The notes: a model not told the origin generated them from the sequence alone. 64,000 nt of DNA from Maribacter aquivivus (GCF_900142175.1 NZ_FQZX01000001.1:682001-746000); one strand, 5' to 3'; counted from the stretch's first letter, positions 45,687 through 53,725 are shown. Made by a program: numbers and translations.

Positions 45687-45809
45687 CAGTGTTATTAAGT
45701 TTAAGTGTTGAACCCAAATCTTCGCATTACCTACAAGTTTCCCTAGCTTAAAACCCAAATTTTAAGTGTACCTATTTTAAAGAATAGCCCCTATTTTAGG
45801 GGCTTTTTC
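45679..45809 (+). ncRNA. Family 2 small RNA, copy A
   Basis: Transcription should start near 45691, giving about 118 bases. The 5' part reads GTTATTAAG-TTTAAGTGTTGA, then CCCAAATCTT (45713-45722), six bases later ACCTAC, then a hairpin with stem CTTAAAA (45747-45753) and TTTTAAG (45760-45766) showing CCCAAA in its loop, then ACCTA again. The terminator stem AGCCCCTA/TAGGGGCT (45786-45804) plus T-run ends it. No protein-coding frame fits. Confidence 0.8.
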
Positions 45810-45810
45810 G

Positions 45811-45989
45811 TTGTTTTAATTTTTTTTCTTAAATGATAATTATTCAAGTTTAAAAAAATCTTATGCATTTTTAAAAAGGGATATGGTATACAATCACACT
45901 TCAGAAAAACAAATAATTTACATTTTTTATATGATGTCTTTTTTTTACAAAATCAGACTAATTAAAGTTAAAAATACTATCAAACAACA
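45811..45989. other. Spacer between family 2 copies
   Basis: Very AT-rich sequence with no gene or hairpin that I can support; it separates the terminator of copy A from the conserved upstream blocks of copy B. Confidence 0.5.
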
Positions 45990-46067
45990 TGTAATCCTTT
46001 TCCTACATGTTAAAAATGACACTTCACAACAAAAGTTAGTGTAAACTACCAATTGATGATACCTTTA
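45990..46067 (+). promoter_or_regulatory. Promoter and upstream blocks of family 2 copy B
   Basis: TGTAATCCTTTTC (45990), TTCACAACAAAAGTT (46023) and the TACCTTTA box (46060-46067), at the same spacing as in copy A. Conservation at fixed distance amid diverged sequence points to protein-binding sites. Confidence 0.65.
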
Positions 46068-46190
46068 CATTGTTGTTAAGATTAAGTGTTGATTCCCAAA
46101 TCTACAGTTACCTAAAAGTTCCCCCGCTTAATGACCCAAACATTAAGCATCACCTACAATAAAAAAAGCCCCTAATTAGGGGCTTTTTTT
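46060..46190 (+). ncRNA. Family 2 small RNA, copy B
   Basis: Same plan as copy A. CCCAAATCT at 46095-46103, six bases, ACCTA; then a perfect 8-bp hairpin GCTTAATG (46126-46133)/CATTAAGC (46141-46148) with loop ACCCAAA; then ACCTAC; then the palindromic terminator AGCCCCTAATTAGGGGCT (46167-46184) and T-run. Compared with copy A, the stem bases have changed on both sides so that pairing is kept while the loop is constant. The terminator's A-run side may also end the MFS gene on the other strand. Confidence 0.82.
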
Positions 46191-46210
46191 ATGATATGAA
46201 TCTAAGTTCT

Positions 46211-47473
46211 TTAACTCTCATGGTCTTCTACATCTTTCTGCAAATCTAGCTTTCTAAACTTAGGCGAAACGATGGCAGTAAGTCCGACCGTTAATAAAGT
46301 CATGGTACCACCAAAAACAACAGCTGTTACCGTTCCCATTAATTTAGCAGTGAGTCCGCTCTCGAAAGCTCCAAGCTCATTAGATGATCCTACAAACATA
46401 GAATTTACAGAGGCTACACGCCCACGCATATTATCAGGTGTCTTTAATTGCAATATCGTTTGTCTTATAATCATGGACACCCCGTCTACTGCACCACTTA
46501 AAAATAATGCTATAACCGATAACCAGAAATAGGTAGATAGACCAAATACAATCATACATACTCCAAAGCCAAATACGGCGAATAATAATTTCTTACCTGC
46601 ATTTTTATGTAACGGAAACCTAGTAGACCCCAACATTGTTATGGCTGCCCCAACAGCAGGTGCCGCTCTTAACACACCAAAACCTTCTGAACCTACGTTT
46701 AGAATATCTTGTGCAAAAATAGGTAACAGTGCTACGGCTCCACCAAAGAGTACGGCAATCATATCTAAGGTCAACGCACCTAATACTGCTCTTGTTTTAA
46801 ACACAAAGTTTAACCCTTCTTTTAAACTCTGAAAGACCGGCTCCCCAATTTTAGGATTTAGTATTGGTTTCTTTGAAATATTAAATAATGCCGTCAATGC
46901 AAGCAACGAAAAGCCAAAAATGACGCACATAGACCAATGCACTCCTATAAGACTAATAGAAAACCCTGCTAATGCCGGACCAAGAACTGATGCCATTTGC
47001 CACGTAGTACTGCTCCAAGTTGCAGCATTGGGGTATATTTTTTTGGGAACGATCAAAGCGATAAGAGAAAAAATAGTTGGTCCTAAAAATGCTCTTACCA
47101 ATCCACCAAAAAATACGAGGGTATAGATACCGTATAGAATTACTTTGGTTTCATAAGTCTCTAAAACCGAAGGTAGGCTCAACATAAACAAACCGAAGCT
47201 AATTACAGAAAAGCCACAAATACATTTTATTAAAAGGTTCCGTTTTTCTTTTTGATCCACAATGTGTCCGGCAAAAAGTGCCATACTCACTGCGGGTATT
47301 ACTTCCATTAAACCAATTATACCTAATGATAATGGGTCTTTTGTCATGGAATACACTTGCCACTCTATGACAATGAACTGCATTGACCAAGCAAAAACCA
47401 TGGCAAAACGAACTAGAAGAAAAATATTGAATTCTTTAAATCTTAAAGCAGCATAGGGATCATTAACGCTCAT
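46211..47473 (-). CDS. MFS exporter, enterobactin-exporter/EntS-like
   Basis: A 420-residue twelve-helix major facilitator of the MFS_3 type. Markers are IVEWQVYSMTKDPLSLGIIGL in helix 2, HIVDQKEKRNLL in the 2-3 loop and RQTILQLKTPDNMRGRVASVN in the second half, which are typical of EntS-like exporters. Substrate unknown. Its 3' end meets the family 2 small RNA terminator, which probably works for both. Confidence 0.9.
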   Translation of the reverse strand: MSVNDPYAALRFKEFNIFLLVRFAMVFAWSMQFIVIEWQVYSMTKDPLSLGIIGLMEVIPAVSMALFAGHIVDQKEKRNLLIKCICGFSVISFGLFMLSLPSVLETYETKVILYGIYTLVFFGGLVRAFLGPTIFSLIALIVPKKIYPNAATWSSTTWQMASVLGPALAGFSISLIGVHWSMCVIFGFSLLALTALFNISKKPILNPKIGEPVFQSLKEGLNFVFKTRAVLGALTLDMIAVLFGGAVALLPIFAQDILNVGSEGFGVLRAAPAVGAAITMLGSTRFPLHKNAGKKLLFAVFGFGVCMIVFGLSTYFWLSVIALFLSGAVDGVSMIIRQTILQLKTPDNMRGRVASVNSMFVGSSNELGAFESGLTAKLMGTVTAVVFGGTMTLLTVGLTAIVSPKFRKLDLQKDVEDHES

Positions 47474-47577
47474 AGTGTAATCGCTAAATAGATTCCAAAT
47501 ATATTTAATAAAATACAGTGCATATGGCGATTCACTAACTAATTACTTAATAGAATGAATATGTTATTTATTGAATA

Positions 47578-47940
47578 CTAATCAATTCCTAATTCACCAA
47601 AAAAGGAATCTAATTCAAGCTTGAATAATGTACCATTTATTAAATCTCTTACCTCAATAGCTTCTTGATAACTTACGGCAAAAGTTACTTGGTGAGCGGG
47701 AGTATTCAATAATAATGACCTACAAGTCTCTTTAGTTTTACAATCACCACAGAGATTTCCCTTTCCGTTTTCTATAGTATCTTTTATGCAAGTGGAAAAA
47801 TAACGTAATTCGCTTTGGGTAAGCAATAGTCCAATATCCCTAAAAATCACTTGTACTTTATTAGATTGGGTGGGTTTCTCTTTTTTCCATTGAAAGGCTA
47901 TTCCAAAGTCATTCTGGTAAATAGGATGTATATCGTTCAT
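47578..47940 (-). CDS. Small conserved cytoplasmic protein
   Basis: A 120-residue protein with the cysteine cluster CGDCKTKETC in the middle (perhaps metal-binding) and VQVIFRDIGLLLTQSELRYF in the first half. It looks like the Bacteroidota DUF6686 group, but I am not certain. No signal peptide. Own transcription unit between the MFS gene and the VOC-recJ pair. Confidence 0.7.
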   Translation of the reverse strand: MNDIHPIYQNDFGIAFQWKKEKPTQSNKVQVIFRDIGLLLTQSELRYFSTCIKDTIENGKGNLCGDCKTKETCRSLLLNTPAHQVTFAVSYQEAIEVRDLINGTLFKLELDSFFGELGID

Positions 47941-48002
47941 AAGAATCTACATATTTAATATAAATATATGAATCTTATTTAGAATAATTATAAATAGTAT
48001 TG

Positions 48003-48386
48003 TTAAATGGTGATTTCTATTTGATTTCCTTCTGGGTCTAGAATGACACTTTCATAGTATCCATCGCCTGTAGTTCTTGGCTCACCGGTTATTTTGTATC
48101 CATCTTTTCTTAGCTTTTCAGTTAACATATCTACCTGTTCTTTTGAACCTACTGACATGGCAAAATGTATAAATCCGATATTTACAGCCTTATCAGTAGA
48201 TGCATGAATAGATGGTTTATGCATGATCTCTAACCTTGCCCCATCAGTAAAACTTAAAAAGTAAGATGTAAACTGTTTAGCCGTATTATGATACTTTTCT
48301 CCTGCTAGCGCATTAAAATACGTTTCATAAAATGCACGCATTGCTTCTAAATCAGTCACCCAAATAGCAATATGCTCTATTCTCAT
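48003..48386 (-). CDS. VOC (glyoxalase/bleomycin-resistance) family protein
   Basis: A 127-residue metalloenzyme-like protein with two beta-alpha-beta-beta-beta modules: IEHIAIWVTDLEAMRAFYE at the start and VNIGFIHFAMSVGS, ending YESVILDPEGNQIEI. Metal ligands would be His near the N-terminus, Glu in ARLEIM, His in IHFAM and Glu in NQIEI. Substrate unknown. It overlaps the end of recJ by 4 bases, so the two are translated in tandem. Confidence 0.88.
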   Translation of the reverse strand: MRIEHIAIWVTDLEAMRAFYETYFNALAGEKYHNTAKQFTSYFLSFTDGARLEIMHKPSIHASTDKAVNIGFIHFAMSVGSKEQVDMLTEKLRKDGYKITGEPRTTGDGYYESVILDPEGNQIEITI

Positions 48387-50071
48387 TTAATGTCCCTTAA
48401 TTTTAATTGTAAACTAACATTGCCCTGCCATTCATTTTCATCAATAGAAAAAACAGCGCTAAAAGGTTTTCTGCCAGTTACCAATGAAAGTTTATCACCC
48501 ATATTAAAACCAATACCGTCAATTCTATGACTGCCTTGCTGTACCACCGAAACTTTTAAATGTGCTTCTTCTTTCCCAACACCTTTTGCATAACCGGCAT
48601 CTTTTAAATCTTCGGCCATAAATACCGGTGACATATTACCTGGACCAAAAGGAGCAAATTGTTTTAAAATCCGCATTAATTTTGCATTAATATCTTTTAA
48701 CTCAATTACGGTATCAATACTAATTTCAGGTATCAACATTTGTGGGTCGATACTCTCTTTCACCACTTTCTCAAATTGATGTTTGAAGTTGTTATACTGT
48801 TCTTCTAACATCGTTAATCCTGCCGCATATTTGTGTCCGCCAAACTGTTCTATATAGTCTGCACAACCTTCTAAAGCATTGTACACATCAAAACCTCTAA
48901 CCGATCTTGCCGATGCTGCCAACTTATCGCCGCTTTTGGTAAAAACGAGTGTTGGTCTATAGTAGGTTTCGGTTAATCTAGATGCTACTATACCAATAAC
49001 CCCTTTATGCCAAGTATCTTTATAAACGACAGAAGTAAACCCTTCTTCTTCTTGATTTTCTTGAATTTGCCCAAGTGCTTCTATCGTAATTTCCTGATCC
49101 AAGCCCCTTCTATCTGTATTGAATATTTCAATTTCGGCAGCGTATTTTATGGCTTGGTCAATATTGGTCTCGGTCAATAGATTTACCGCATACTGACCAT
49201 GTTTCATTCTACCGGCAGCATTAATTCTAGGCGCAATAATGAACACTACATCTGTAATCGTAAGTTCTGTTTTATTGATTTGATTAATAATAGCTTTAAA
49301 TCCGGCTCTAGGCTGCTGATTAATAACCTGTAAGCCATAAAAAGCCAATATTCGATTCTCTCCTGTTATCGGTACAATATCTGCCCCAATCGCAGTTGCC
49401 ACTAAATCAAGGTAATAGATAACATCGTCAATAGTTTCTCCTCTTTGAGATCCTAATGCCTGAATTAACTTAAAACCTACACCGCAACCACATAATTCAT
49501 CATAAGGATATGAACAATCTTCTCTTTTTGGATCTAAAACTGCTACTGCACTTGGTAATATTGTACCAGGTCTATGATGGTCACAGATAATGAAATCAAT
49601 TCCTTTTTCTTTTGCGTAGGCTACTTTGTCAATTGCCTTCACTCCACAATCCAACGCAACAATTAAGGTGAATCCGTTATCCTCTGCAAAGTCAATTCCT
49701 TTATATGATACTCCGTATCCCTCATCATACCGATCCGGAATATACGTTGCCACATTAGGATAGTAACTTAATAGGTACGACGACATTAAAGCAACAGCGG
49801 TTGTACCATCTACATCATAATCGCCATATACCAAGATATTCTCTCCGTTGGCAATGGCTTCTTCAATTCTGTTTACTGCAATATCCATGTCCTTCATTAG
49901 AAAAGGATCATGTAAATCTTCTAACTGCGGACGAAAGAAATCTTTCGCCTCTTCATACGTAGAAATTCCTCTTTGCAACAATAGCTGCGCCACCAAATCA
50001 TCGACCTTTAACGCACTCGCTAAAGTATCAATATCTTCTTGTTTCGGTTTTGGTTTAATTGTCCAGCGCAT
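48383..50071 (-). CDS. recJ: Single-stranded-DNA-specific exonuclease RecJ
   Basis: A 5'-3' single-strand DNA exonuclease of recombination and mismatch repair. The 562 residues show the DHH superfamily motifs VYGDYDVDGTTAVALM, VALDCGVKAID, ICDHHRPG (DHH) and PRINAAGRM, then the DHHA1 domain with GGHKYAAGLTM and a C-terminal OB fold. The upstream region is replaced by a run of GTTCAA hexamers and a four-helix-bundle gene. Confidence 0.96.
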   Translation of the reverse strand: MRWTIKPKPKQEDIDTLASALKVDDLVAQLLLQRGISTYEEAKDFFRPQLEDLHDPFLMKDMDIAVNRIEEAIANGENILVYGDYDVDGTTAVALMSSYLLSYYPNVATYIPDRYDEGYGVSYKGIDFAEDNGFTLIVALDCGVKAIDKVAYAKEKGIDFIICDHHRPGTILPSAVAVLDPKREDCSYPYDELCGCGVGFKLIQALGSQRGETIDDVIYYLDLVATAIGADIVPITGENRILAFYGLQVINQQPRAGFKAIINQINKTELTITDVVFIIAPRINAAGRMKHGQYAVNLLTETNIDQAIKYAAEIEIFNTDRRGLDQEITIEALGQIQENQEEEGFTSVVYKDTWHKGVIGIVASRLTETYYRPTLVFTKSGDKLAASARSVRGFDVYNALEGCADYIEQFGGHKYAAGLTMLEEQYNNFKHQFEKVVKESIDPQMLIPEISIDTVIELKDINAKLMRILKQFAPFGPGNMSPVFMAEDLKDAGYAKGVGKEEAHLKVSVVQQGSHRIDGIGFNMGDKLSLVTGRKPFSAVFSIDENEWQGNVSLQLKLRDIK

Positions 50072-50085
50072 TTTTTCAAATTAAA

Positions 50086-50134
50086 GTTCAAGTTCAAAAA
50101 TCAAGTTCAAGTTCAAGTTCAAGTTCAAGTTCAA
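50086..50134. repeat. GTTCAA hexamer repeats, left arm
   Basis: Two GTTCAA units at 50086-50097 and five more at 50105-50134, just upstream of the recJ start codon and after the four-helix-bundle stop. The right arm with the reverse complement lies at 50543-50576. Confidence 0.92.
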
Positions 50135-50182
50135 AAATGCTCAAATAGAATCTTTAAACCTCCTTTAAAATTTGAATTTCGG

Positions 50183-50536
50183 TTACTTTTTATTTTTAAT
50201 GATTGTTGCTATAATTCTTATTAATTGTTCTAATTCGTCTAATATTTCAAATCTTTTAGCTGCATTTCCATATTCTACTTTAGTCAAAATCTTAAGATTG
50301 ACCCTAGACTCCTTCAATTCTTTTAAAGATATAGAAGCTTTATTGATATAATCCTTAACCGTATTTGTTCCTTGCGCTTCACCAAAATTAAGCGCAGAAC
50401 TCCCTGCTGACCTTAATAGTTGATTACCATAATACTGACCGGTCATATCAGACGGCAAGTCCTTACAAAAAAGTACAATATTGGCAGCAAAATCAACCAA
50501 TCTATCTTCAAGGTCAAACTTTTTATCTGGCATCAT
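50183..50536 (-). CDS. Four-helix-bundle protein (S23/Avd-like)
   Basis: A 117-residue helical protein: DLEDRLVDFAANIVLFCKDLP, LLRSAGSSALNFGEAQG and SLKELKESRVNLKIL are the hallmarks of the 23S-intervening-sequence/diversity-generating-retroelement accessory family. Basic C-terminus. No reverse transcriptase or variable repeat is nearby. It sits between two inverted arms of GTTCAA hexamers just upstream of recJ, suggesting a small insertion cassette. Confidence 0.9.
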   Translation of the reverse strand: MMPDKKFDLEDRLVDFAANIVLFCKDLPSDMTGQYYGNQLLRSAGSSALNFGEAQGTNTVKDYINKASISLKELKESRVNLKILTKVEYGNAAKRFEILDELEQLIRIIATIIKNKK

Positions 50537-50542
50537 TTTTAT

Positions 50543-50576
50543 TTGAACTTGAACTTGTTACTTGCGATTGAACTTG
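50543..50576. repeat. GTTCAA hexamer repeats, right arm (inverted)
   Basis: TTGAACTTGAACTTG at 50543-50557 and TTGAACTTG at 50568-50576, the reverse complement of the left arm. It lies 7 bases upstream of the four-helix-bundle start codon and just after the osmC stop. Confidence 0.9.
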
Positions 50577-50581
50577 TAAAT

Positions 50582-51010
50582 TTATTTCTTATGAAAAACA
50601 GTCTTAATCTCTAGTTCAGCGAATTGTCTGAACATTTCCATTACTCCACAATATTTTTCAATAGATAAATCTACCGCTCTTTGTAGTTTTTTCTCGTTTA
50701 GGTTTTCACCATGAAAATGATATTCTATAACTACTTTATCATAAAACTTAGGATGCTCATCTGTTAGGTTTGCGATTGTTTCAATGTTGAACTCATCTAC
50801 CTCTAACTTCATCTTCTTAAACATTGCCGCTACATCTAAGCCAGAACAACCTGCCAATGAAGATAACATTAATGCTTTAGGTCTATAACCACTACCATCA
50901 CCACCGTCTTCTTTGGCGATATCCATTCTCAATGAATGCCCAGATGGGTTATTACTTTCAAAGGACATGTTACCCAGCCACTTTGTGCTAATATGATTTG
51001 TTGTACTCAT
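50582..51010 (-). CDS. OsmC-family protein
   Basis: A 142-residue peroxidase-like protein of the OsmC/Ohr fold. The two redox cysteines are in LAGCSGLDVAAMF and KYCGVMEMF, on the usual helices. It may reduce organic hydroperoxides. A perfect TAnnTTTG promoter box lies 24 bases upstream, and a heptamer repeat lies beyond it. Confidence 0.92.
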   Translation of the reverse strand: MSTTNHISTKWLGNMSFESNNPSGHSLRMDIAKEDGGDGSGYRPKALMLSSLAGCSGLDVAAMFKKMKLEVDEFNIETIANLTDEHPKFYDKVVIEYHFHGENLNEKKLQRAVDLSIEKYCGVMEMFRQFAELEIKTVFHKK

Positions 51011-51033
51011 AATTTTATGTTTTTTGTAGGCTA

Positions 51034-51041
51034 CAAAAATA
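51034..51041 (-). promoter_or_regulatory. -7 promoter box for osmC gene
   Basis: The minus strand reads TATTTTTG, a perfect TAnnTTTG, 24 bases before the start codon. Confidence 0.55.
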
Positions 51042-51099
51042 CAACAATATAGGCTGGGATGTTGTTTGGTAGATGGATGAAAAGAGCTAATGATTTAGG

Positions 51100-51162
51100 T
51101 GTTGGCTGTTGGCTGTTGGCTGTTGGCTGTTGGCTGTTGGCTGTTGGCTGTTGGCTGTTGGC
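51100..51162. repeat. Heptamer tandem repeat TGTTGGC x9
   Basis: Nine exact copies of TGTTGGC (63 bases) between the UDG stop and the osmC promoter. A seven-base unit can change length by slippage; it starts about 60 bases upstream of the osmC -7 box. Confidence 0.95.
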
Positions 51163-51201
51163 AAAATAAAAATCTGTCTTTGGAAGTGCAAGACAAACTG
51201 T

Positions 51202-51774
51202 TTATTTCAAAATATCAGCAACCAACTCCTTCAACTCCCCAACAACATCTTCCTCGAACCAAGGGTTCTTACTACGCCAAAAGCGATTTACTGGTGATGG
51301 ATGCGGTAAAAGAAAATACTTTGGCAAGTATTCTTTATAATGCAATACATTTTCGGTCAGGTTCTTTTTGGACTGCTTCCCTAAATATTGATCTTGAGAA
51401 TATTTACCGATTAAAAGAATCAATTTTACATTAGAAAACTGTTCCCAAACACGTGAATGCCACAAGGGAGCACATTCCTTTCTTGGTGGCAAATCGCCCG
51501 TTTTTCCTTTACCAGGATAACAGAAACCCATGGGCAATACAGCAAAATTATCGGGATTATAGAATACCTCTTCGCTTACACCTAGCCATTCCCTTAATTT
51601 TCCTCCGCTTGGGTCGTCCCAAGCTTTATTTTCTACATGTGCCTTTCTACCTGGTGCCTGACTTACTAATATAATTTTAGAATTAATAGTACCTGCAACA
51701 ATAGGTCTTGGTTCTAAAGGCAAATGTGCCTTACAAACCTCGCATCCTCTTATTTCAGATAATAAACCTTCCAT
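51202..51774 (-). CDS. Uracil-DNA glycosylase family protein
   Basis: A 190-residue base-excision repair enzyme of the UDG superfamily. CEVCKAHLP at the N-terminus and cysteines in MGFCYPGKG and RKECAPLWH could hold an iron-sulfur cluster. ILVSQAPGRKAH is motif 1 and LPHPSPVNRFW is motif 2 with the catalytic His. Closest by eye to the family 4/5-like group rather than Ung. Confidence 0.88.
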   Translation of the reverse strand: MEGLLSEIRGCEVCKAHLPLEPRPIVAGTINSKIILVSQAPGRKAHVENKAWDDPSGGKLREWLGVSEEVFYNPDNFAVLPMGFCYPGKGKTGDLPPRKECAPLWHSRVWEQFSNVKLILLIGKYSQDQYLGKQSKKNLTENVLHYKEYLPKYFLLPHPSPVNRFWRSKNPWFEEDVVGELKELVADILK

Positions 51775-51856
51775 CTTATTTATTTATGGTCATAACAGCC
51801 CCAATTATTGTAGACGGAAATAATTCGTACTAATTTGACAAGCCAAGGTTCGCCCC

Positions 51857-52201
51857 TTAAATCAATTGTAATGCCTCACCATCAAAGCTTAAACCTTCGA
51901 AACCAGTTTTTATAAAGTTTCTAATATTTTGGTGAGAGCTACCTTTAAGGTCAAGAAGTACTTCGTCAAAATAATACTGACCAAAACAAGCTAGAGTTTC
52001 TTCTTTATTAAGTCCTTCTTTAATAGCAAAAGAAAATAATTTGCACGAACCGGAATTCTGACCAACCTCGTTACTTACATTACCGTTAGTATATGCCGTT
52101 GGTGTAAAACTGTACTTAGAATCTATTACCGCCATAGTGTCTGAAAAGGAAATATCCTTTGGACTAGCAGCTAATTTTATCTTGAATTCTTGTATTGTCA
52201 T
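51857..52201 (-). CDS. HopJ-type protein
   Basis: A 114-residue protein matching the HopJ family in outline: MTIQEFKIKLAASPKDISFSD, YSFTPTAYTNG and CFGQYYFDEVLLD. The family was named for a Pseudomonas effector but is widespread in free-living bacteria; there is no secretion signal or type III system here. Function unknown. Six bases before the rsmI stop, on the same strand, it may be co-transcribed with rsmI. Confidence 0.88.
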   Translation of the reverse strand: MTIQEFKIKLAASPKDISFSDTMAVIDSKYSFTPTAYTNGNVSNEVGQNSGSCKLFSFAIKEGLNKEETLACFGQYYFDEVLLDLKGSSHQNIRNFIKTGFEGLSFDGEALQLI

Positions 52202-52206
52202 AATGT

Positions 52207-52878
52207 TTATTTATTCCCCCCAACTACAATTACTATTTCTCCTTTTGGTGGTTTTTCTGTGTAATGCTTCAGTACTTCTTCTGCAGTACCTCTAATTGTT
52301 TCTTCATAAAGTTTTGTCAACTCCCTTGAAACGGAAACAGGTCTTTCTGCTCCGAAGTATTCTACAAAATGAGCTAAGGTCTTCAATAATTTATGCGGAG
52401 ATTCATAAAATATAATGGTACGTGGTTCCTCTGCCAATAGTTTTAAACGGGTTTGTCGCCCTTTCTTAACCGGTAAAAATCCCTCAAAAACAAACTTATC
52501 ATTTGGCAAACCACTATTGACCAAAGCTGGTACAAAAGCCGTTGCACCTGGTAAACATTCTACCTCAATACCTGCTTCAACACAGGCACGTGTCAATAAA
52601 AATCCAGGATCAGAAATTGCCGGCGTACCTGCATCTGAAATCAAAGCAATGTTCTCACCCCCCTTTAATTTGCCCACCAAATAGTCTACCATATTATGCT
52701 CGTTGTGCATATGATGGCTTTTCATCTGGGTGCCAATCTCAAAATGATGCAATAATTTGCCGCTGGTACGTGTGTCTTCCGCCAGAATTAAATCTACTTC
52801 TTTAAGAATACGAATTGCCCTTAAGGTCATATCCTCTAAATTTCCGATCGGTGTAGGTACTAAATAAAGCTTTCCCAT
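52207..52878 (-). CDS. rsmI: 16S rRNA (cytidine-1402-2'-O)-methyltransferase
   Basis: Methylates the ribose of C1402 in the ribosomal decoding centre. I start it at the ATG at 52878 (223 residues, MGKLYLVPTPIGNLEDMTLRAI in outline) because the 40 codons upstream run back through the neighbouring terminator region and look noncoding. Motifs: AEDTRTSGKLL, ISDAGTPAISDPG and GLPNDKFVFEGFLP, all characteristic of RsmI. Confidence 0.95.
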   Translation of the reverse strand: MGKLYLVPTPIGNLEDMTLRAIRILKEVDLILAEDTRTSGKLLHHFEIGTQMKSHHMHNEHNMVDYLVGKLKGGENIALISDAGTPAISDPGFLLTRACVEAGIEVECLPGATAFVPALVNSGLPNDKFVFEGFLPVKKGRQTRLKLLAEEPRTIIFYESPHKLLKTLAHFVEYFGAERPVSVSRELTKLYEETIRGTAEEVLKHYTEKPPKGEIVIVVGGNK

Positions 52879-52983
52879 GTATTTAAAGTAAAAAACCTCA
52901 AGGCATGACCACGAGGCATTGAATTGAAAATTTAAATTAGATTTCGACGCAAACGCAAGAGCATTTAAATCTCTATTATCGAG

Positions 52984-53010
52984 CAAAAAACCCAACACCG
53001 TTGCTGGGTT
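52984..53010 (-). terminator. Terminator after the 53033-53725 gene
   Basis: On the minus strand AACCCAGCA, short loop, TGTTGGGTT and then a T-run. It lies 22 bases after the hypothetical gene and 106 bases before rsmI. Confidence 0.85.
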
Positions 53011-53032
53011 GCTGATACATAAATGATATTAA

Positions 53033-53725
53033 TTAAGAGAATCTACGAGATACCAATTCAATAAATCGCTCTTCATATGATTCTTTACCTGCCCAATTAT
53101 TATAGTCTGGTTTTACCATATTTTTTATAAAAGATATCGAACGCTCTTCTGTATCAATAGTATTTAACTGAGATAGCACACGGTTATAATCTTCCATGTT
53201 ATCATTGAACAAATGTTTTACAAATGCCAAGCGATCATTCAAATCTACTTTTACATTACTTTTTGCCAAACGGTCATTTAATGATTTTGGTGCGGCATCC
53301 TTTTGCTTTAAGTCTTCTTTAGATGGTGTAAAAAGCTCCATGTCATTTTTCATTAGATTAGGCTTAGACATAAATTCTGCCAACACATCTTCTAATTGAT
53401 CATTATCGGGCATTTCAGAAATAAATCCTTTAATGGTTTCCATGCCTGGATGCTTAACAATATCCTCATCATGTGGATTACTCTCTGGCACTCCTGTATT
53501 TCCCTTTAATACCGCATTTGCCATTTCTTCAAATTTTGCCGCAATAGCATTTTTAGAAACATCAACTTCCATATCATTGAGTTCTACCTCAATAAACTTA
53601 AGCACAGCAAGTTTCTCATATAGGTTTTTAGAAACCTCATACAAATTTGTTACATCATCTAAATTATCAGCAGTCAAAATTTCTGTAGATAACTTTCTCA
53701 ATTCCAGTTTCAACTTATTTTTCAT
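53033..53725 (-). CDS. Conserved hypothetical cytoplasmic protein
   Basis: A 230-residue, mostly helical, acidic protein. The first 80 residues (LKLELRKLSTEILTADNLDD onward) look like a coiled coil. The middle is rich in Asp and Pro, and the C-terminus has DRLAFVKHLFNDNMEDYNRVL and WAGKESYEERFIELV. Proteins like this occur next to rsmI in flavobacteria, but I know no function. Divergent from tdk, with its own terminator. Confidence 0.8.
   Translation of the reverse strand: MKNKLKLELRKLSTEILTADNLDDVTNLYEVSKNLYEKLAVLKFIEVELNDMEVDVSKNAIAAKFEEMANAVLKGNTGVPESNPHDEDIVKHPGMETIKGFISEMPDNDQLEDVLAEFMSKPNLMKNDMELFTPSKEDLKQKDAAPKSLNDRLAKSNVKVDLNDRLAFVKHLFNDNMEDYNRVLSQLNTIDTEERSISFIKNMVKPDYNNWAGKESYEERFIELVSRRFS

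Noticed and set aside
51099..51434. Open frame encoding repeated LAVGCWL segments
   Set aside because: It is a translation of the TGTTGGC heptamer repeat and then overlaps the UDG gene on the other strand; no start signal or family.
51857..52201. A type III secretion effector (HopJ)
   Set aside because: No secretion system genes or secretion signal in the window; the family is common in non-pathogens.
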